This document shows positions 8,601-16,905 of a stretch of 64,000 nt of DNA, one piece after another. Numbering within the stretch: position 1 is the first letter of the stretch; each line of letters starts with the position of its first letter. This stretch comes from JBFONV01 sp040779335 (GTDB lineage: Bacteria > Pseudomonadota > Gammaproteobacteria > Enterobacterales > Alteromonadaceae), in NCBI GenBank assembly GCA_040779335.1, contig JBFONV010000002.1, positions 248,001-312,000 on the forward strand, in the 5' to 3' direction. A model generated the notes under the pieces. The model had not been told where the DNA came from, searched no databases, and saw only the letters and a list, made by a program, of their open reading frames with translations. The position numbers were made by a program, and so were the translations under genes.

Positions 8601-9161
8601 ATGAAAAAAGCAATTAACTCAATTCTACTAACGCTGTGTTTATTTGGTTGTGCAAACCAAGCGAGTCATTTGATTGTTGCGCCTGAAATCAATACTTTAG
8701 TCACACCTTTGTATAACCAACAAATAGCCAGCTTACAAGTGGCGGATATGCGCTCCGGCTCACATGTACTGCAAATTTTACGAGTCGATAAGGCCGCTGA
8801 ACTTTATTCACCACAAGCGCCTATTGCTGATGTTATTAATCGACAACTTGAAAAGGCCTACCAGCAGCAAGGACTGGTGCTGGCAGAGCAAGCAGACAAG
8901 CAAATAATGGTTTATATAGATACTGCTCTGATTAGCGTTCAACAAACACTCATGAACTATCAGGCAAACAGTCATATATCATTAAGAGTAGCGGTGGTAA
9001 ATCAAGATAAAACACTCACCAAAACCTTTACCATTAAAGGCAATAGTAATGGTCCTCTTAGAGCTGACATGGCAGTATTAGAACGAGATTTCAACCAGCA
9101 ATTAGCTAAAATTATTGAGCAAATTTTAACAAATACTGACATCCAACAATTTATCCGGTAG
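8601..9161 (+). CDS. yajG: YajG family lipoprotein
   Basis: This is a 186-residue putative outer-membrane lipoprotein. The signal peptide ends LFGC at residue 17, which fits a lipobox. The mature region starts with the VAPEINT-type motif of the YajG family, and about 150 residues of alpha/beta sequence follow. The function of YajG is unknown. In E. coli it overlaps ampG, and here a cyclophilin and a small gene separate the two. The gene starts 8 bases after rlmG and ends 7 bases before the cyclophilin, so the three probably form one transcript. Confidence 0.82.
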   Translation: MKKAINSILLTLCLFGCANQASHLIVAPEINTLVTPLYNQQIASLQVADMRSGSHVLQILRVDKAAELYSPQAPIADVINRQLEKAYQQQGLVLAEQADKQIMVYIDTALISVQQTLMNYQANSHISLRVAVVNQDKTLTKTFTIKGNSNGPLRADMAVLERDFNQQLAKIIEQILTNTDIQQFIR

Positions 9162-9168
9162 TTAATTC

Positions 9169-9762
9169 ATGAAATATTTAATCGCACTGTTCACTGTGAT
9201 GGTCACCTTTTTAAGTCTGTCTATCGCCGCTAAAAATATCGCGATAGATCCCGACAACCTCTACCCCAAGATAAAAATAGAAACCTCTATGGGCGATATT
9301 ATCGTCGAACTCGATCGAGTAAAAGCGCCGATCACTGTCGACAATTTTTTAACTTATGTGGTAACCGGCGAATTCGACAACACTATATTTCACCGTGTCG
9401 TTGAAAACTTCATTGTTCAAGGCGGTGGCTATGATGAGCATTTTGTACAAAAAAAGGATAACGGCACTATCGTTAACGAATCAGGTAACGGCATGAAAAA
9501 CGAGGCGGGCACCATAGCAATGGCAAAAGAAAATCACCCTCATACCGCAAATAGACAATTCTTTTTCAACGTTGCCGACAATACTAACTTAGACCCAGGT
9601 CGCAGTTGGGGATATGCCGTGTTTGGTTATGTAGTGGAAGGCCAAGAAGTTATCGATTCCATGGGATTAGTAAAAACAGATTATAACTCAGAAATGGGCT
9701 GGGAAGATGTCCCTGTTGAACCAATTAAGTTAATCAAAGCAACTCTGTTACCAGCAGAATAA
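9169..9762 (+). CDS. Periplasmic peptidyl-prolyl cis-trans isomerase, cyclophilin type
   Basis: Cyclophilins speed proline isomerisation during protein folding. The 197 residues begin with a cleavable signal peptide (about residues 1-21, ending SIAAK), so the enzyme acts in the periplasm like PpiA. Core motifs are present: FHRVVENFIVQGGG, NRQFFFNVADN and the WGYAVFGYVVEG region. The gene follows yajG by 7 bases. Confidence 0.93.
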   Translation: MKYLIALFTVMVTFLSLSIAAKNIAIDPDNLYPKIKIETSMGDIIVELDRVKAPITVDNFLTYVVTGEFDNTIFHRVVENFIVQGGGYDEHFVQKKDNGTIVNESGNGMKNEAGTIAMAKENHPHTANRQFFFNVADNTNLDPGRSWGYAVFGYVVEGQEVIDSMGLVKTDYNSEMGWEDVPVEPIKLIKATLLPAE

Positions 9763-10097
9763 CTCCGTTATACAAAATTAATATGATGTCGATTTAGTAC
9801 CAGTTCATCTTGCAAAAAATCATACTCAAAAGACCAATCATGGCAAAAATAATAAAGCGCATCAAACTAATTGATATCGCTGATTTTTGCTTACAATTAT
9901 AGTCCTTGAACTTGCACAACTGACTTCAATTGTAACAATTTCATCTGACCTCGCTTTGACAAGCTGGCATTTTTGAACAATAAATAAAGGTAGTCGCATT
10001 ACATAATATTTACTTCCACAATCTAACAGAACAGGCCTTTCTAAAGATTGTATCATATATTTTAGCGACTATTTTCAGGTCAGTTTAGGGAAAAATA
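9763..10097. other. Mostly non-coding region after the cyclophilin gene
   Basis: The region is AT-rich, with no clear terminator or RNA gene. The only candidate is a 64-residue minus-strand reading frame (9862-10056), listed separately at low confidence. An AGGG ribosome site for the next gene lies at its right edge. Confidence 0.5.
9862..10056 (-). CDS. Doubtful small hypothetical protein (64 aa)
   Basis: An ATG-initiated frame of 64 residues fills a gap with no other gene. The product has mixed polarity, no transmembrane segment and two near-hydrophobic strands. No convincing ribosome binding site precedes the ATG and I recognise no family. It would stand alone, antisense to its neighbours. 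It may be chance. Confidence 0.25.
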   Translation of the reverse strand: MIQSLERPVLLDCGSKYYVMRLPLFIVQKCQLVKARSDEIVTIEVSCASSRTIIVSKNQRYQLV

Positions 10098-10427
10098 ATG
10101 GTAATTGAGCAGTTTATCAACGAGAAAATAATTCAAATAGGCGCTTATATTAAAGCCGTTATTGATCGATCAATTCACTACACGGAATTAGACAAATTCA
10201 TTCTCGATACAATGGAAGAGTGGACGTTATTAATGGTACGAGACGAAACCCCTGGCAACGCGAGAGAAAGGGTTTTTTGGCATATTATCCACGAAATAAG
10301 TGTTCACGGTGCTCACTCACTCGACCATGATTTATTTTTTATTAGCGAAATAAATACTTGTTTAGACTTTTTTTCAGGTAAAGGTAGTTACCCGATAGAT
10401 TGCATCGGCTGGCGACCATTACCTTAA
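10098..10427 (+). CDS. Conserved hypothetical protein (109 aa)
   Basis: I cannot assign a family. The ATG has a good AGGG site 8 bases upstream. The soluble 109-residue product is mostly helical in the first 75 residues, with HIIHEISVHGAH in the middle. It ends with FFSGKGSYPIDCIGWRP, which looks constrained because Gly, Pro, Cys and Trp are clustered. It sits between the yajG/cyclophilin pair and ampG on the same strand. Confidence 0.65.
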   Translation: MVIEQFINEKIIQIGAYIKAVIDRSIHYTELDKFILDTMEEWTLLMVRDETPGNARERVFWHIIHEISVHGAHSLDHDLFFISEINTCLDFFSGKGSYPIDCIGWRPLP

Positions 10428-10549
10428 GCAGTAAAGTTACAAGGCAAATATTGTTTTGCCCAAAAAGTATATTTATCTTCTGTCGTCCCTCACTCTTTGA
10501 TAGGCTACGGGTTAACTTAATAACAATCATTTATACCGATCTGATTTAA

Positions 10550-11812
10550 ATGCCTTCCTTTAAACAATCAATTTTAAATCAACGTATGTTGATTTGTATT
10601 TTTACCGGCTTTAGCTCTGGCCTACCGCTATTTATACTCTACCAACTGGTGCCAGGGTGGTTGCGTTCAGAGGGCGTTAGTTTAACGGAAATAGGATTGT
10701 TTTCTCTCATCGGTATTCCTTATGTTTGGAAATTTATCTGGTCGCCGTTATTAGATAGATACTCAATACCGTTACTGGGCAGACGTCGAAGCTGGATGTT
10801 ATTAACCCAAATCGTATTACTTATTTCAATTGCTATATTTGGCACCATCGATCCTTTGATGGATATATGGAGTGTTGCCTATTTAGCGACTGCAGTTGCT
10901 TTTTTTAGTGCTAGTCAAGACATTGTTCTTGATGCTTATCGACGAGAACTATTACCAGAGCACGAATTGGGATTAGGCAATTCCATTCATGTTCAGGCTT
11001 ATCGTTTATCAGGTTTAGTTCCCGGTTCTTTAGCGTTTATCTTAGCCGATCATATCAGTTGGCAATCGGTGTTTATCATCGTCGCCGCCTTTATGATCAT
11101 CGGTATTATTTTAACGTTGTCGATCAAAGAAATTAGCGACGAAAAGTTAGCTCCAAAAACATTGCGACAAGCGGTCGTTCTCCCATTCCAAGACTTCATC
11201 AATCGCAAAGGCATAAAAGCTGCCAGCCAAGTACTGGTTTTTCTGTTCTTGTATAAATTGGGTGATAGTATGGCAACGGCACTACAAACGCCGTTTTTTA
11301 TTGATCTGGGGTTTACTAAAACCGAAATAGGCGTGGTCGCCAAAACCGCGTCGCTCATTGCAATGACCATTGGACTAGCAGTTGGCGGTATTGTCATGAT
11401 AAAGCTCAGTATCAATAGGGCGCTATGGTTATTTGGCTTAGTGCAAATAGTCAGTATTTTAGGTTTTGCCGCATTAGCCGAAATTGGTCACAATACTTAT
11501 GCATTGGCGTTCGCTATGGGGTTTGAATATTTAGGTGTCGGGTTAGGCACCGCAGCATTTACGGCATTTATTGCCCGTAGTACAAATCCCGCTTTTGCGG
11601 CAACGCAATTTGCCTTGTTTACCGCGCTAACGGCTCTTCCTAGAACATTTGCCAATGCGACGACTGGCGTGATAGTTGAGCAAATAGGCTGGACTAATTT
11701 CTATTTCCTGTGCACTGGCTTAGCAATACCTGGCATGTTGATGCTATTTATTGTCGCTCCGTGGCATGAGATAGGTAATGAAAGCAAGCCAGTAGCCTCA
11801 GCATCAAGTTAG
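10550..11812 (+). CDS. ampG: AmpG-family MFS permease (muropeptide uptake)
   Basis: AmpG imports anhydro-muropeptides from the periplasm for cell-wall recycling, and in many bacteria this feeds beta-lactamase induction. The 420 residues give about 12 membrane helices. The N-terminal GFSSGLPLFILYQLVPGWLR and SASQDIVLDAYRREL in helix 4 are AmpG hallmarks. It lacks the last two helices of the 14-helix E. coli protein and is nearer the shorter AmpG/AmpP type. The shared neighbourhood with yajG and bolA supports the call. Confidence 0.86.
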   Translation: MPSFKQSILNQRMLICIFTGFSSGLPLFILYQLVPGWLRSEGVSLTEIGLFSLIGIPYVWKFIWSPLLDRYSIPLLGRRRSWMLLTQIVLLISIAIFGTIDPLMDIWSVAYLATAVAFFSASQDIVLDAYRRELLPEHELGLGNSIHVQAYRLSGLVPGSLAFILADHISWQSVFIIVAAFMIIGIILTLSIKEISDEKLAPKTLRQAVVLPFQDFINRKGIKAASQVLVFLFLYKLGDSMATALQTPFFIDLGFTKTEIGVVAKTASLIAMTIGLAVGGIVMIKLSINRALWLFGLVQIVSILGFAALAEIGHNTYALAFAMGFEYLGVGLGTAAFTAFIARSTNPAFAATQFALFTALTALPRTFANATTGVIVEQIGWTNFYFLCTGLAIPGMLMLFIVAPWHEIGNESKPVASASS

Positions 11813-12139
11813 GTTTTAACGCCCTTGTTTAAACAAAGTAATACTTCATCAGTACCGTTAAAAAAGCGCTTTTTTAGCAATGACAACGCAGCATAAGTTT
11901 TATTAAATAGGTAATTGAAGACAATTCAGTTAATTAACAAAAGTAAAATATTTAAGCTAGCCAGTTATTTCGTTCATCGCCCATGGCAAAAGTAATGCGT
12001 TTCACCTATGATATTGATAAAAATATAATTATGTATATATAGGGTAATAGCTTAGCGGCACACTTATTAATGTTTTCACTGACATAAAAGTTCTCACCGC
12101 TCAAAAAAGTCTATTAATTTAGCCCTAATAAGGGACCAA
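11813..12139. other. Non-coding region between ampG and a small membrane-protein gene
   Basis: The region is AT-rich. It holds an 18-base A/T palindrome around GCGC (11859-11876), which is too weak to call a terminator, and several promoter-like AT stretches. Immediately before the next gene, CCCT (12123-12126) could pair with the AGGG ribosome site (12131-12134). Confidence 0.5.
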
Positions 12140-12310
12140 ATGATCAAATTATTTTTTCTATTACCGATTGTAATGTGTGCAATATGGTGGTGGTACTTGA
12201 ACGACCGAGGTTACACCATAAAAGAAGGCTTAAAAGGGTTTGCCTACATTTTTGCATTTAATGGCATTATCGTCGCATTTTTCGTTTTAATGCTGTTTAT
12301 TACCCACTAA
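12140..12310 (+). CDS. Small membrane protein, 56 aa, unknown function
   Basis: The frame has ATG at 12140, a strong AAGGG ribosome site 5 bases upstream and TAA at 12308-12310. The 56-residue product has two hydrophobic segments (about residues 3-19 and 33-54), joined by the charged loop LNDRGYTIKEGLKG. That is the shape of a helical-hairpin inner-membrane protein. WWWY at the end of the first helix is striking. I recognise no family. It is convergent with recQ, and the good ribosome site and compact design argue it is real. Confidence 0.65.
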   Translation: MIKLFFLLPIVMCAIWWWYLNDRGYTIKEGLKGFAYIFAFNGIIVAFFVLMLFITH

Positions 12311-12366
12311 GCCTTAATTGAATTTATCAGCAAAGCAACATTATCAAGAGTAGCACCTATCATTAC

Positions 12367-14310
12367 TTAACCACTCATTAGTGCTAAAACCTTCTCCTTT
12401 ATATGCTGGTAGCGAATGCCCGCACACAAAGCAAAGCCCTTTAACTGTTTGACCTTATGACGACCATAGATGGGCTCAGTCATGCCAGCTAAAAAACGAC
12501 AGTAATTTTCAATCGCCATAGTGCGTTGAGTCTTATTTTGCATATGCTGTGAAAATTCTGCCAACGCGGCAACTATAATATCATCTTGTGGCCATGGTAT
12601 TAGGGTAGCCGGGGGCAATTTAGCAATATTCCCACGACAAACAGAGCAATGGCCACACCGCTCAGGAGCATTTTTGTCATCAAAGTAATGAGACAGTTGC
12701 GAGTTTAAACAGCTTTGCGATTCAAAAAATGCGACCAATGCGTTAATACGCGCAATTTCTTTATGCTCTTTCTCGACAAAGTACTGATAGATATTTTCTG
12801 GTAGTTCAGTCTGGGCGATGCCCTCTTGGTTGATCTGAAATACCTCGGTCATCCCTTTGGTTTCCAAAACGATTAACTCTTGTTCATGTAAATAGTCCAA
12901 TGCGGTAACAACCCTAGCTCTATCGCTGTCACCATTTTTAAGCAAGGTGTCAAAGTTTAGCGAACCCCATACTTTTTTAAATTGAGTATGAGCAAATATA
13001 TGCGATAAAAATTGCTGACGCTGCGGATTAAAACCGGCAAGGATATCTTCAATCGGTTGTAGCAACTTGATTCTAAACTCTGCGAAATAAGCATATAGGG
13101 GTCGAACAATGTGCTGTAGCTCTAGCTGCACCAACAAGGTTTTTAACGGTAGTTGCTTGATATTTGATGTATTAGACGTTGCCAGCAACTGCATATCCCA
13201 TTGTCCCAATTGCGCTTCTTCTTTTATCAACGCTAGCAGTACTTCAATAGCACCTTGATCTGGAGTGTCGCCATAAACGAAGTTTTCTAACGTAGTCAGC
13301 TTCTCCAAATTTGCCAAAGTAATGCAATTTGCCGGTAAATTATCTCGCCCAGCACGTCCTATTTCTTGGCTATAGTTTTCAATTGATTTAGGGAGATCGT
13401 AGTGAATAACAAAACGTATATCGGCTTTATCTATACCCATACCAAATGCAATGGTTGCCACAACTACCGATATTTTGTCTTGCATAAAATCAGTTTGGAT
13501 TTGTTTGCGATAGTCATCATCAAACCCGGCATGATAAGCAGTTGCGTTAATATTGTTAGCTCTTAAAAACTGGGCAACTTGTTCTGCACTTTGTTGCAAG
13601 GTGACATAGACGATACCAGCCCCAGTTAAGCGCTTAATGTTGGCTAATAACTGTTGATCTTTTTGTGCTGGTGCTACCGGTATAATTGATAAATCTAAGT
13701 TCTCACGGTAAAACCCCGTTTGGACGATGTGCTGTGATTCTATGGCAAACTTGTTCACCATATCTTGTTTAACGTCTTTAGTCGCTGTAGCAGTTAATAA
13801 CAACACTAAGTTGATATTAAGTTGTTGGCAATACTCAGGAATTTTTAAATAGTCAGGCCTAAAATTATGCCCCCACTCAGAAATACAATGGGCTTCATCA
13901 ACCACGAGCATGGAGATAGGCACATTATTAATAAACTGACGAAAACGCTCGTTCTTAAAGCGCTCTACCGACACCATTAAAATTTTAACCTTACCTTGGC
14001 GAATATCACTCATCACTTGCTGGTTTTCACTGGCCGATAAAGTTGAGTCAATACTAACCGCTGAGATCCCTTTTTTAGCAAGAAACGCTAATTGATCTTT
14101 CATTAACGCCAATAACGGGGATACCACAAGGGTAAGGTCTGGTAAATTCAGCGCAGTAAGTTGATAGCATAGCGATTTTCCCGAGCCCGTCGGAAAAATA
14201 GCTAACGAAGAATGACCAGAAATTAATTGGCTAATAACTTGCTCTTGGCCTGGTCTAAATTGATCAAAGCCAAAATAATGTTTTAACGAGCGGGTTAGCG
14301 TATTTGCCAT
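12367..14310 (-). CDS. RecQ-family ATP-dependent DNA helicase, without HRDC domain
   Basis: This is a superfamily-2 3'-5' DNA helicase, 647 residues from ATG 14310. Motifs are in order: FRPGQEQVI, Walker A PTGSGKS, the DEAH box in VVDEAHCISEWGHNFR, TATAT, and the motif VI region QEIGRAGRD. A zinc-binding four-Cys set ends CGHCSVC near residue 560. The C-terminal 80 residues do not look like an HRDC domain, so this is not orthodox RecQ but a RecQ-like paralogue known in marine gammaproteobacteria. A longer TTG start at 14340 would overlap the upstream gene. ATG 14310, four bases after that gene's stop, is more likely. Confidence 0.88.
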   Translation of the reverse strand: MANTLTRSLKHYFGFDQFRPGQEQVISQLISGHSSLAIFPTGSGKSLCYQLTALNLPDLTLVVSPLLALMKDQLAFLAKKGISAVSIDSTLSASENQQVMSDIRQGKVKILMVSVERFKNERFRQFINNVPISMLVVDEAHCISEWGHNFRPDYLKIPEYCQQLNINLVLLLTATATKDVKQDMVNKFAIESQHIVQTGFYRENLDLSIIPVAPAQKDQQLLANIKRLTGAGIVYVTLQQSAEQVAQFLRANNINATAYHAGFDDDYRKQIQTDFMQDKISVVVATIAFGMGIDKADIRFVIHYDLPKSIENYSQEIGRAGRDNLPANCITLANLEKLTTLENFVYGDTPDQGAIEVLLALIKEEAQLGQWDMQLLATSNTSNIKQLPLKTLLVQLELQHIVRPLYAYFAEFRIKLLQPIEDILAGFNPQRQQFLSHIFAHTQFKKVWGSLNFDTLLKNGDSDRARVVTALDYLHEQELIVLETKGMTEVFQINQEGIAQTELPENIYQYFVEKEHKEIARINALVAFFESQSCLNSQLSHYFDDKNAPERCGHCSVCRGNIAKLPPATLIPWPQDDIIVAALAEFSQHMQNKTQRTMAIENYCRFLAGMTEPIYGRHKVKQLKGFALCAGIRYQHIKEKVLALMSG

Positions 14311-14314
14311 AAAT

Positions 14315-15019
14315 TTACTCTGAGTAGTATTTATCTTCAATCCGTTGACAGTAACGGACTAAATTTTGGTGTTTTTTTGCCTGATGATTGAAGTTATTAA
14401 AGTATTCAACACTGATAAATTGACAAAGCATTGCATAAGCGACTGCGTCAAAGGAACTTGGTTGCGGACCAAAAAAATAATCCTTGTCACCGAGTAATGT
14501 TGATAATGCGGAAAAATGCTCGTCTGCTATGGTTAACACTTCCGTTTCACTATGACGACCTATCCCTTGGCCGTGCAAGTTTTTAATCACACTCTTACGG
14601 ATCAGCGGCGGAATAAACCACTTAAACGGCACTGGCATTTGGCTAAAAAAGGCATCTTTAACCACTCGCCAAGTATCGTCTTTTGCCCAACGAGAATAAA
14701 CCAAACACCAATATAAACTTTCTTCAACGGCTTTAGCATACAGCAAAGCTTGGGCTTTTTGCTCTTCGGTTAAAAAGTTATCCAGTTGAAGCTGATATTT
14801 TTGCGTTAAATAACTCAATATAAAATGCGAGTCTCCAATCTTTTTGCCCTCATCTTGAATAAAGGGTAATTTATTCTTAGGTGATTTTTTTAAATTACTA
14901 AAATGATTTTCAACCTTGAAATCAATATTCACCATCCTTAAAAATAGGTTAACCTTGACTACAAAAGGGCTCGCATCAATAACACCAAATGCCTGATCAA
15001 ATCCGAAAAGTTTTATCAT
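14315..15019 (-). CDS. Glutathione S-transferase fold protein, metaxin/FAX-like
   Basis: The 234-residue protein has a thioredoxin-like N-terminus (MIKLFGFDQAFGVIDASPFV). KLPFIQDEG with the nearby GDSHFILSYL matches the glutathione-site cis-Pro and Glu/Asp-Ser region. The all-helical C-terminus ends with FDAVAYAMLCQFI. This resembles the failed-axon-connections/metaxin branch of GST-like proteins rather than a classical detoxifying GST. A good AAGGA ribosome site precedes the start. Its stop is four bases before the helicase start, so the two are co-transcribed. The substrate is unknown. Confidence 0.8.
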   Translation of the reverse strand: MIKLFGFDQAFGVIDASPFVVKVNLFLRMVNIDFKVENHFSNLKKSPKNKLPFIQDEGKKIGDSHFILSYLTQKYQLQLDNFLTEEQKAQALLYAKAVEESLYWCLVYSRWAKDDTWRVVKDAFFSQMPVPFKWFIPPLIRKSVIKNLHGQGIGRHSETEVLTIADEHFSALSTLLGDKDYFFGPQPSSFDAVAYAMLCQFISVEYFNNFNHQAKKHQNLVRYCQRIEDKYYSE

Positions 15020-15109
15020 TTATCATCCTTAATCTTGTATGAATTTGAATTATTTCCACTAGGTTACACAAGGCTCAAAATACTGTCAATTTATACAGCA
15101 TAAGGGCAT

Positions 15110-15139
15110 AAAAAAACCTCACGTTTTTCAACAGTGAGG
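15110..15139 (-). terminator. Intrinsic terminator of guaA
   Basis: On the minus strand GCCTCAC and GTGAGG form a 6-bp GC-rich stem with an 11-base loop, followed by seven T. It lies about 45 bases after the guaA stop. Confidence 0.85.
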
Positions 15140-15184
15140 CTTCAAATACACAATAGGATCTAATTTAGACTAGATAAAATTAAA

Positions 15185-16762
15185 TTATTCCCATTCAATA
15201 GTCGCAGGCGGTTTACCGGAGATGTCATAAACCACACGCGAAATACCATCAATTTCATTAATAATACGATTTGAAACCAAACCGAGAAAATCATACGGTA
15301 AATGCGCCCAATGTGCGGTCATAAAGTCGATGGTTTCAACTGCGCGTAATGATACTACCCAGTCATATTTACGACCATCACCCATAACGCCTACTGAGCG
15401 CACTGGTAAAAATACTGTAAATGCTTGACTTACTTTATGATAAAGCTCGTGGTTGTGAAGCTCTTCAATAAAAATTGCATCAGCACGACGCAATAAATCG
15501 CAGTATTCTTTTTTCACTTCGCCTAACACACGAACACCTAACCCAGGTCCTGGGAACGGATGGCGATATAGCATGTCATAAGGTAAACCAAGCTCTAGGC
15601 CTATTTTACGCACTTCGTCTTTGAAAAGTTCACGTAACGGCTCAACTAAACCCAATTCCATATCATCAGGTAGGCCACCAACATTATGATGTGACTTGAT
15701 CACGTGAGCTTTACCTGTTTTAGACGCCGCTGATTCGATTACATCAGGATATATTGTGCCTTGAGCAAGCCATTTAGCATTGGCAAGTTTCTTTGACTCT
15801 TCATCAAATACTTCAACAAAAACATTACCAATAATTTTACGTTTCGCTTCAGGCTCTGCCTCACCGGCTAAACGATCTAAAAAGCGATCTTCAGCATTGA
15901 TATGGAGAATATTTAAGCCAAAGTGGTCGCCAAACATGTCCATGACTTGCTCGCCTTCGTTGAGACGTAACAGACCATTATCGACGAATACGCAGGTAAG
16001 CTTATCACCAATGGCACGATGCAATAACATCGCCACCACAGAAGAGTCGACGCCGCCAGATAAACCTAAAATAACTTCGTCATCACCCACTTGCTCTTTC
16101 ATTTTGGCAATAGCATCTTCGATGATACTGGCAGGTGTCCATAAGGTTTCGCATTGGCAAATATCAACAACAAAATGTTCTAAAATACGCATGCCTTGCT
16201 TAGTATGAGTAACTTCTGGATGAAATTGCACACCATAAAAGTGTTTATCTTCATTGGCCATTGCCGCATAAGCGCAACTCGGTGTTTGGGCGATAGTGAC
16301 AAAGCCTGGTGGAATTTCAGCAACCTTGTCGCCGTGACTCATCCAGACATCCAGTGATGCGTTGCCATTTTTACTAATGCTATCTTCAATATTTTTAAAT
16401 AATAATGAAGGTGAAACCACCTCAACTGAAGCATAACCAAACTCTTTATGAGTGCTACCTTGCACTCCCCCGCCCAGCTGCTCAGCCATGGTTTGCATAC
16501 CATAACAGATACCCAATACAGGAACATTAGCTTGAAAGACGTACTCAGGTGCACGCGGAGAATTTTCTTCAGTGACACTTTCAGGTCCGCCAGCAAGAAT
16601 GATCCCAGTAGGATTAAATTCTTGAATTTGCTCGTCAGTGACATCCCATGCCCATAGTTCACAGTAAACGCCAATTTCTCGAACGCGACGCGCAATAAGT
16701 TGCGTATATTGTGAACCAAAATCTAATATCAGTATGCGGTGATCATGAATGTTTTTACTCAT
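15185..16762 (-). CDS. guaA: GMP synthase (glutamine-hydrolysing)
   Basis: GuaA converts XMP, ATP and glutamine to GMP in the cytosol. The 525 residues match the family. The N-terminal class-I amidotransferase has nucleophile Cys in GICYGMQTMA and His-x-Glu in FHPEVTHT. The ATP-pyrophosphatase domain has the P-loop LGLSGGVDSSV, and the C-terminal dimerisation domain ends TIEWE. It lies downstream of guaB, with a strong hairpin between them. Confidence 0.98.
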   Translation of the reverse strand: MSKNIHDHRILILDFGSQYTQLIARRVREIGVYCELWAWDVTDEQIQEFNPTGIILAGGPESVTEENSPRAPEYVFQANVPVLGICYGMQTMAEQLGGGVQGSTHKEFGYASVEVVSPSLLFKNIEDSISKNGNASLDVWMSHGDKVAEIPPGFVTIAQTPSCAYAAMANEDKHFYGVQFHPEVTHTKQGMRILEHFVVDICQCETLWTPASIIEDAIAKMKEQVGDDEVILGLSGGVDSSVVAMLLHRAIGDKLTCVFVDNGLLRLNEGEQVMDMFGDHFGLNILHINAEDRFLDRLAGEAEPEAKRKIIGNVFVEVFDEESKKLANAKWLAQGTIYPDVIESAASKTGKAHVIKSHHNVGGLPDDMELGLVEPLRELFKDEVRKIGLELGLPYDMLYRHPFPGPGLGVRVLGEVKKEYCDLLRRADAIFIEELHNHELYHKVSQAFTVFLPVRSVGVMGDGRKYDWVVSLRAVETIDFMTAHWAHLPYDFLGLVSNRIINEIDGISRVVYDISGKPPATIEWE

Positions 16763-16814
16763 AATTTTGTTCCTGTTTGGATTCTAAATACACCAGAATT
16801 TCGTCTGATACATT

Positions 16815-16859
16815 AATAAAAACGACAGGCTGAGCCACAATATTTATAGCTCAGCCTGT
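16815..16859 (-). terminator. Hairpin terminator between guaB and guaA
   Basis: ACAGGCTGAGC and GCTCAGCCTGT form a perfect 11-bp stem with a 13-base loop. On the minus strand a CGTTTTTATT tail follows. It should stop or thin out guaB transcripts before guaA, and so set the ratio of the two enzymes. Confidence 0.82.
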
Positions 16860-16905
16860 AATAAAATGTTGTTACGTTAACATCGTTTATTGAGATAAAA
16901 GATGA

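Noticed and set aside
11859..11876. A/T palindrome around GCGC after ampG as a terminator
   Set aside because: The stem is almost only A-T with a four-base centre and no separate T-run, so stability is too low.
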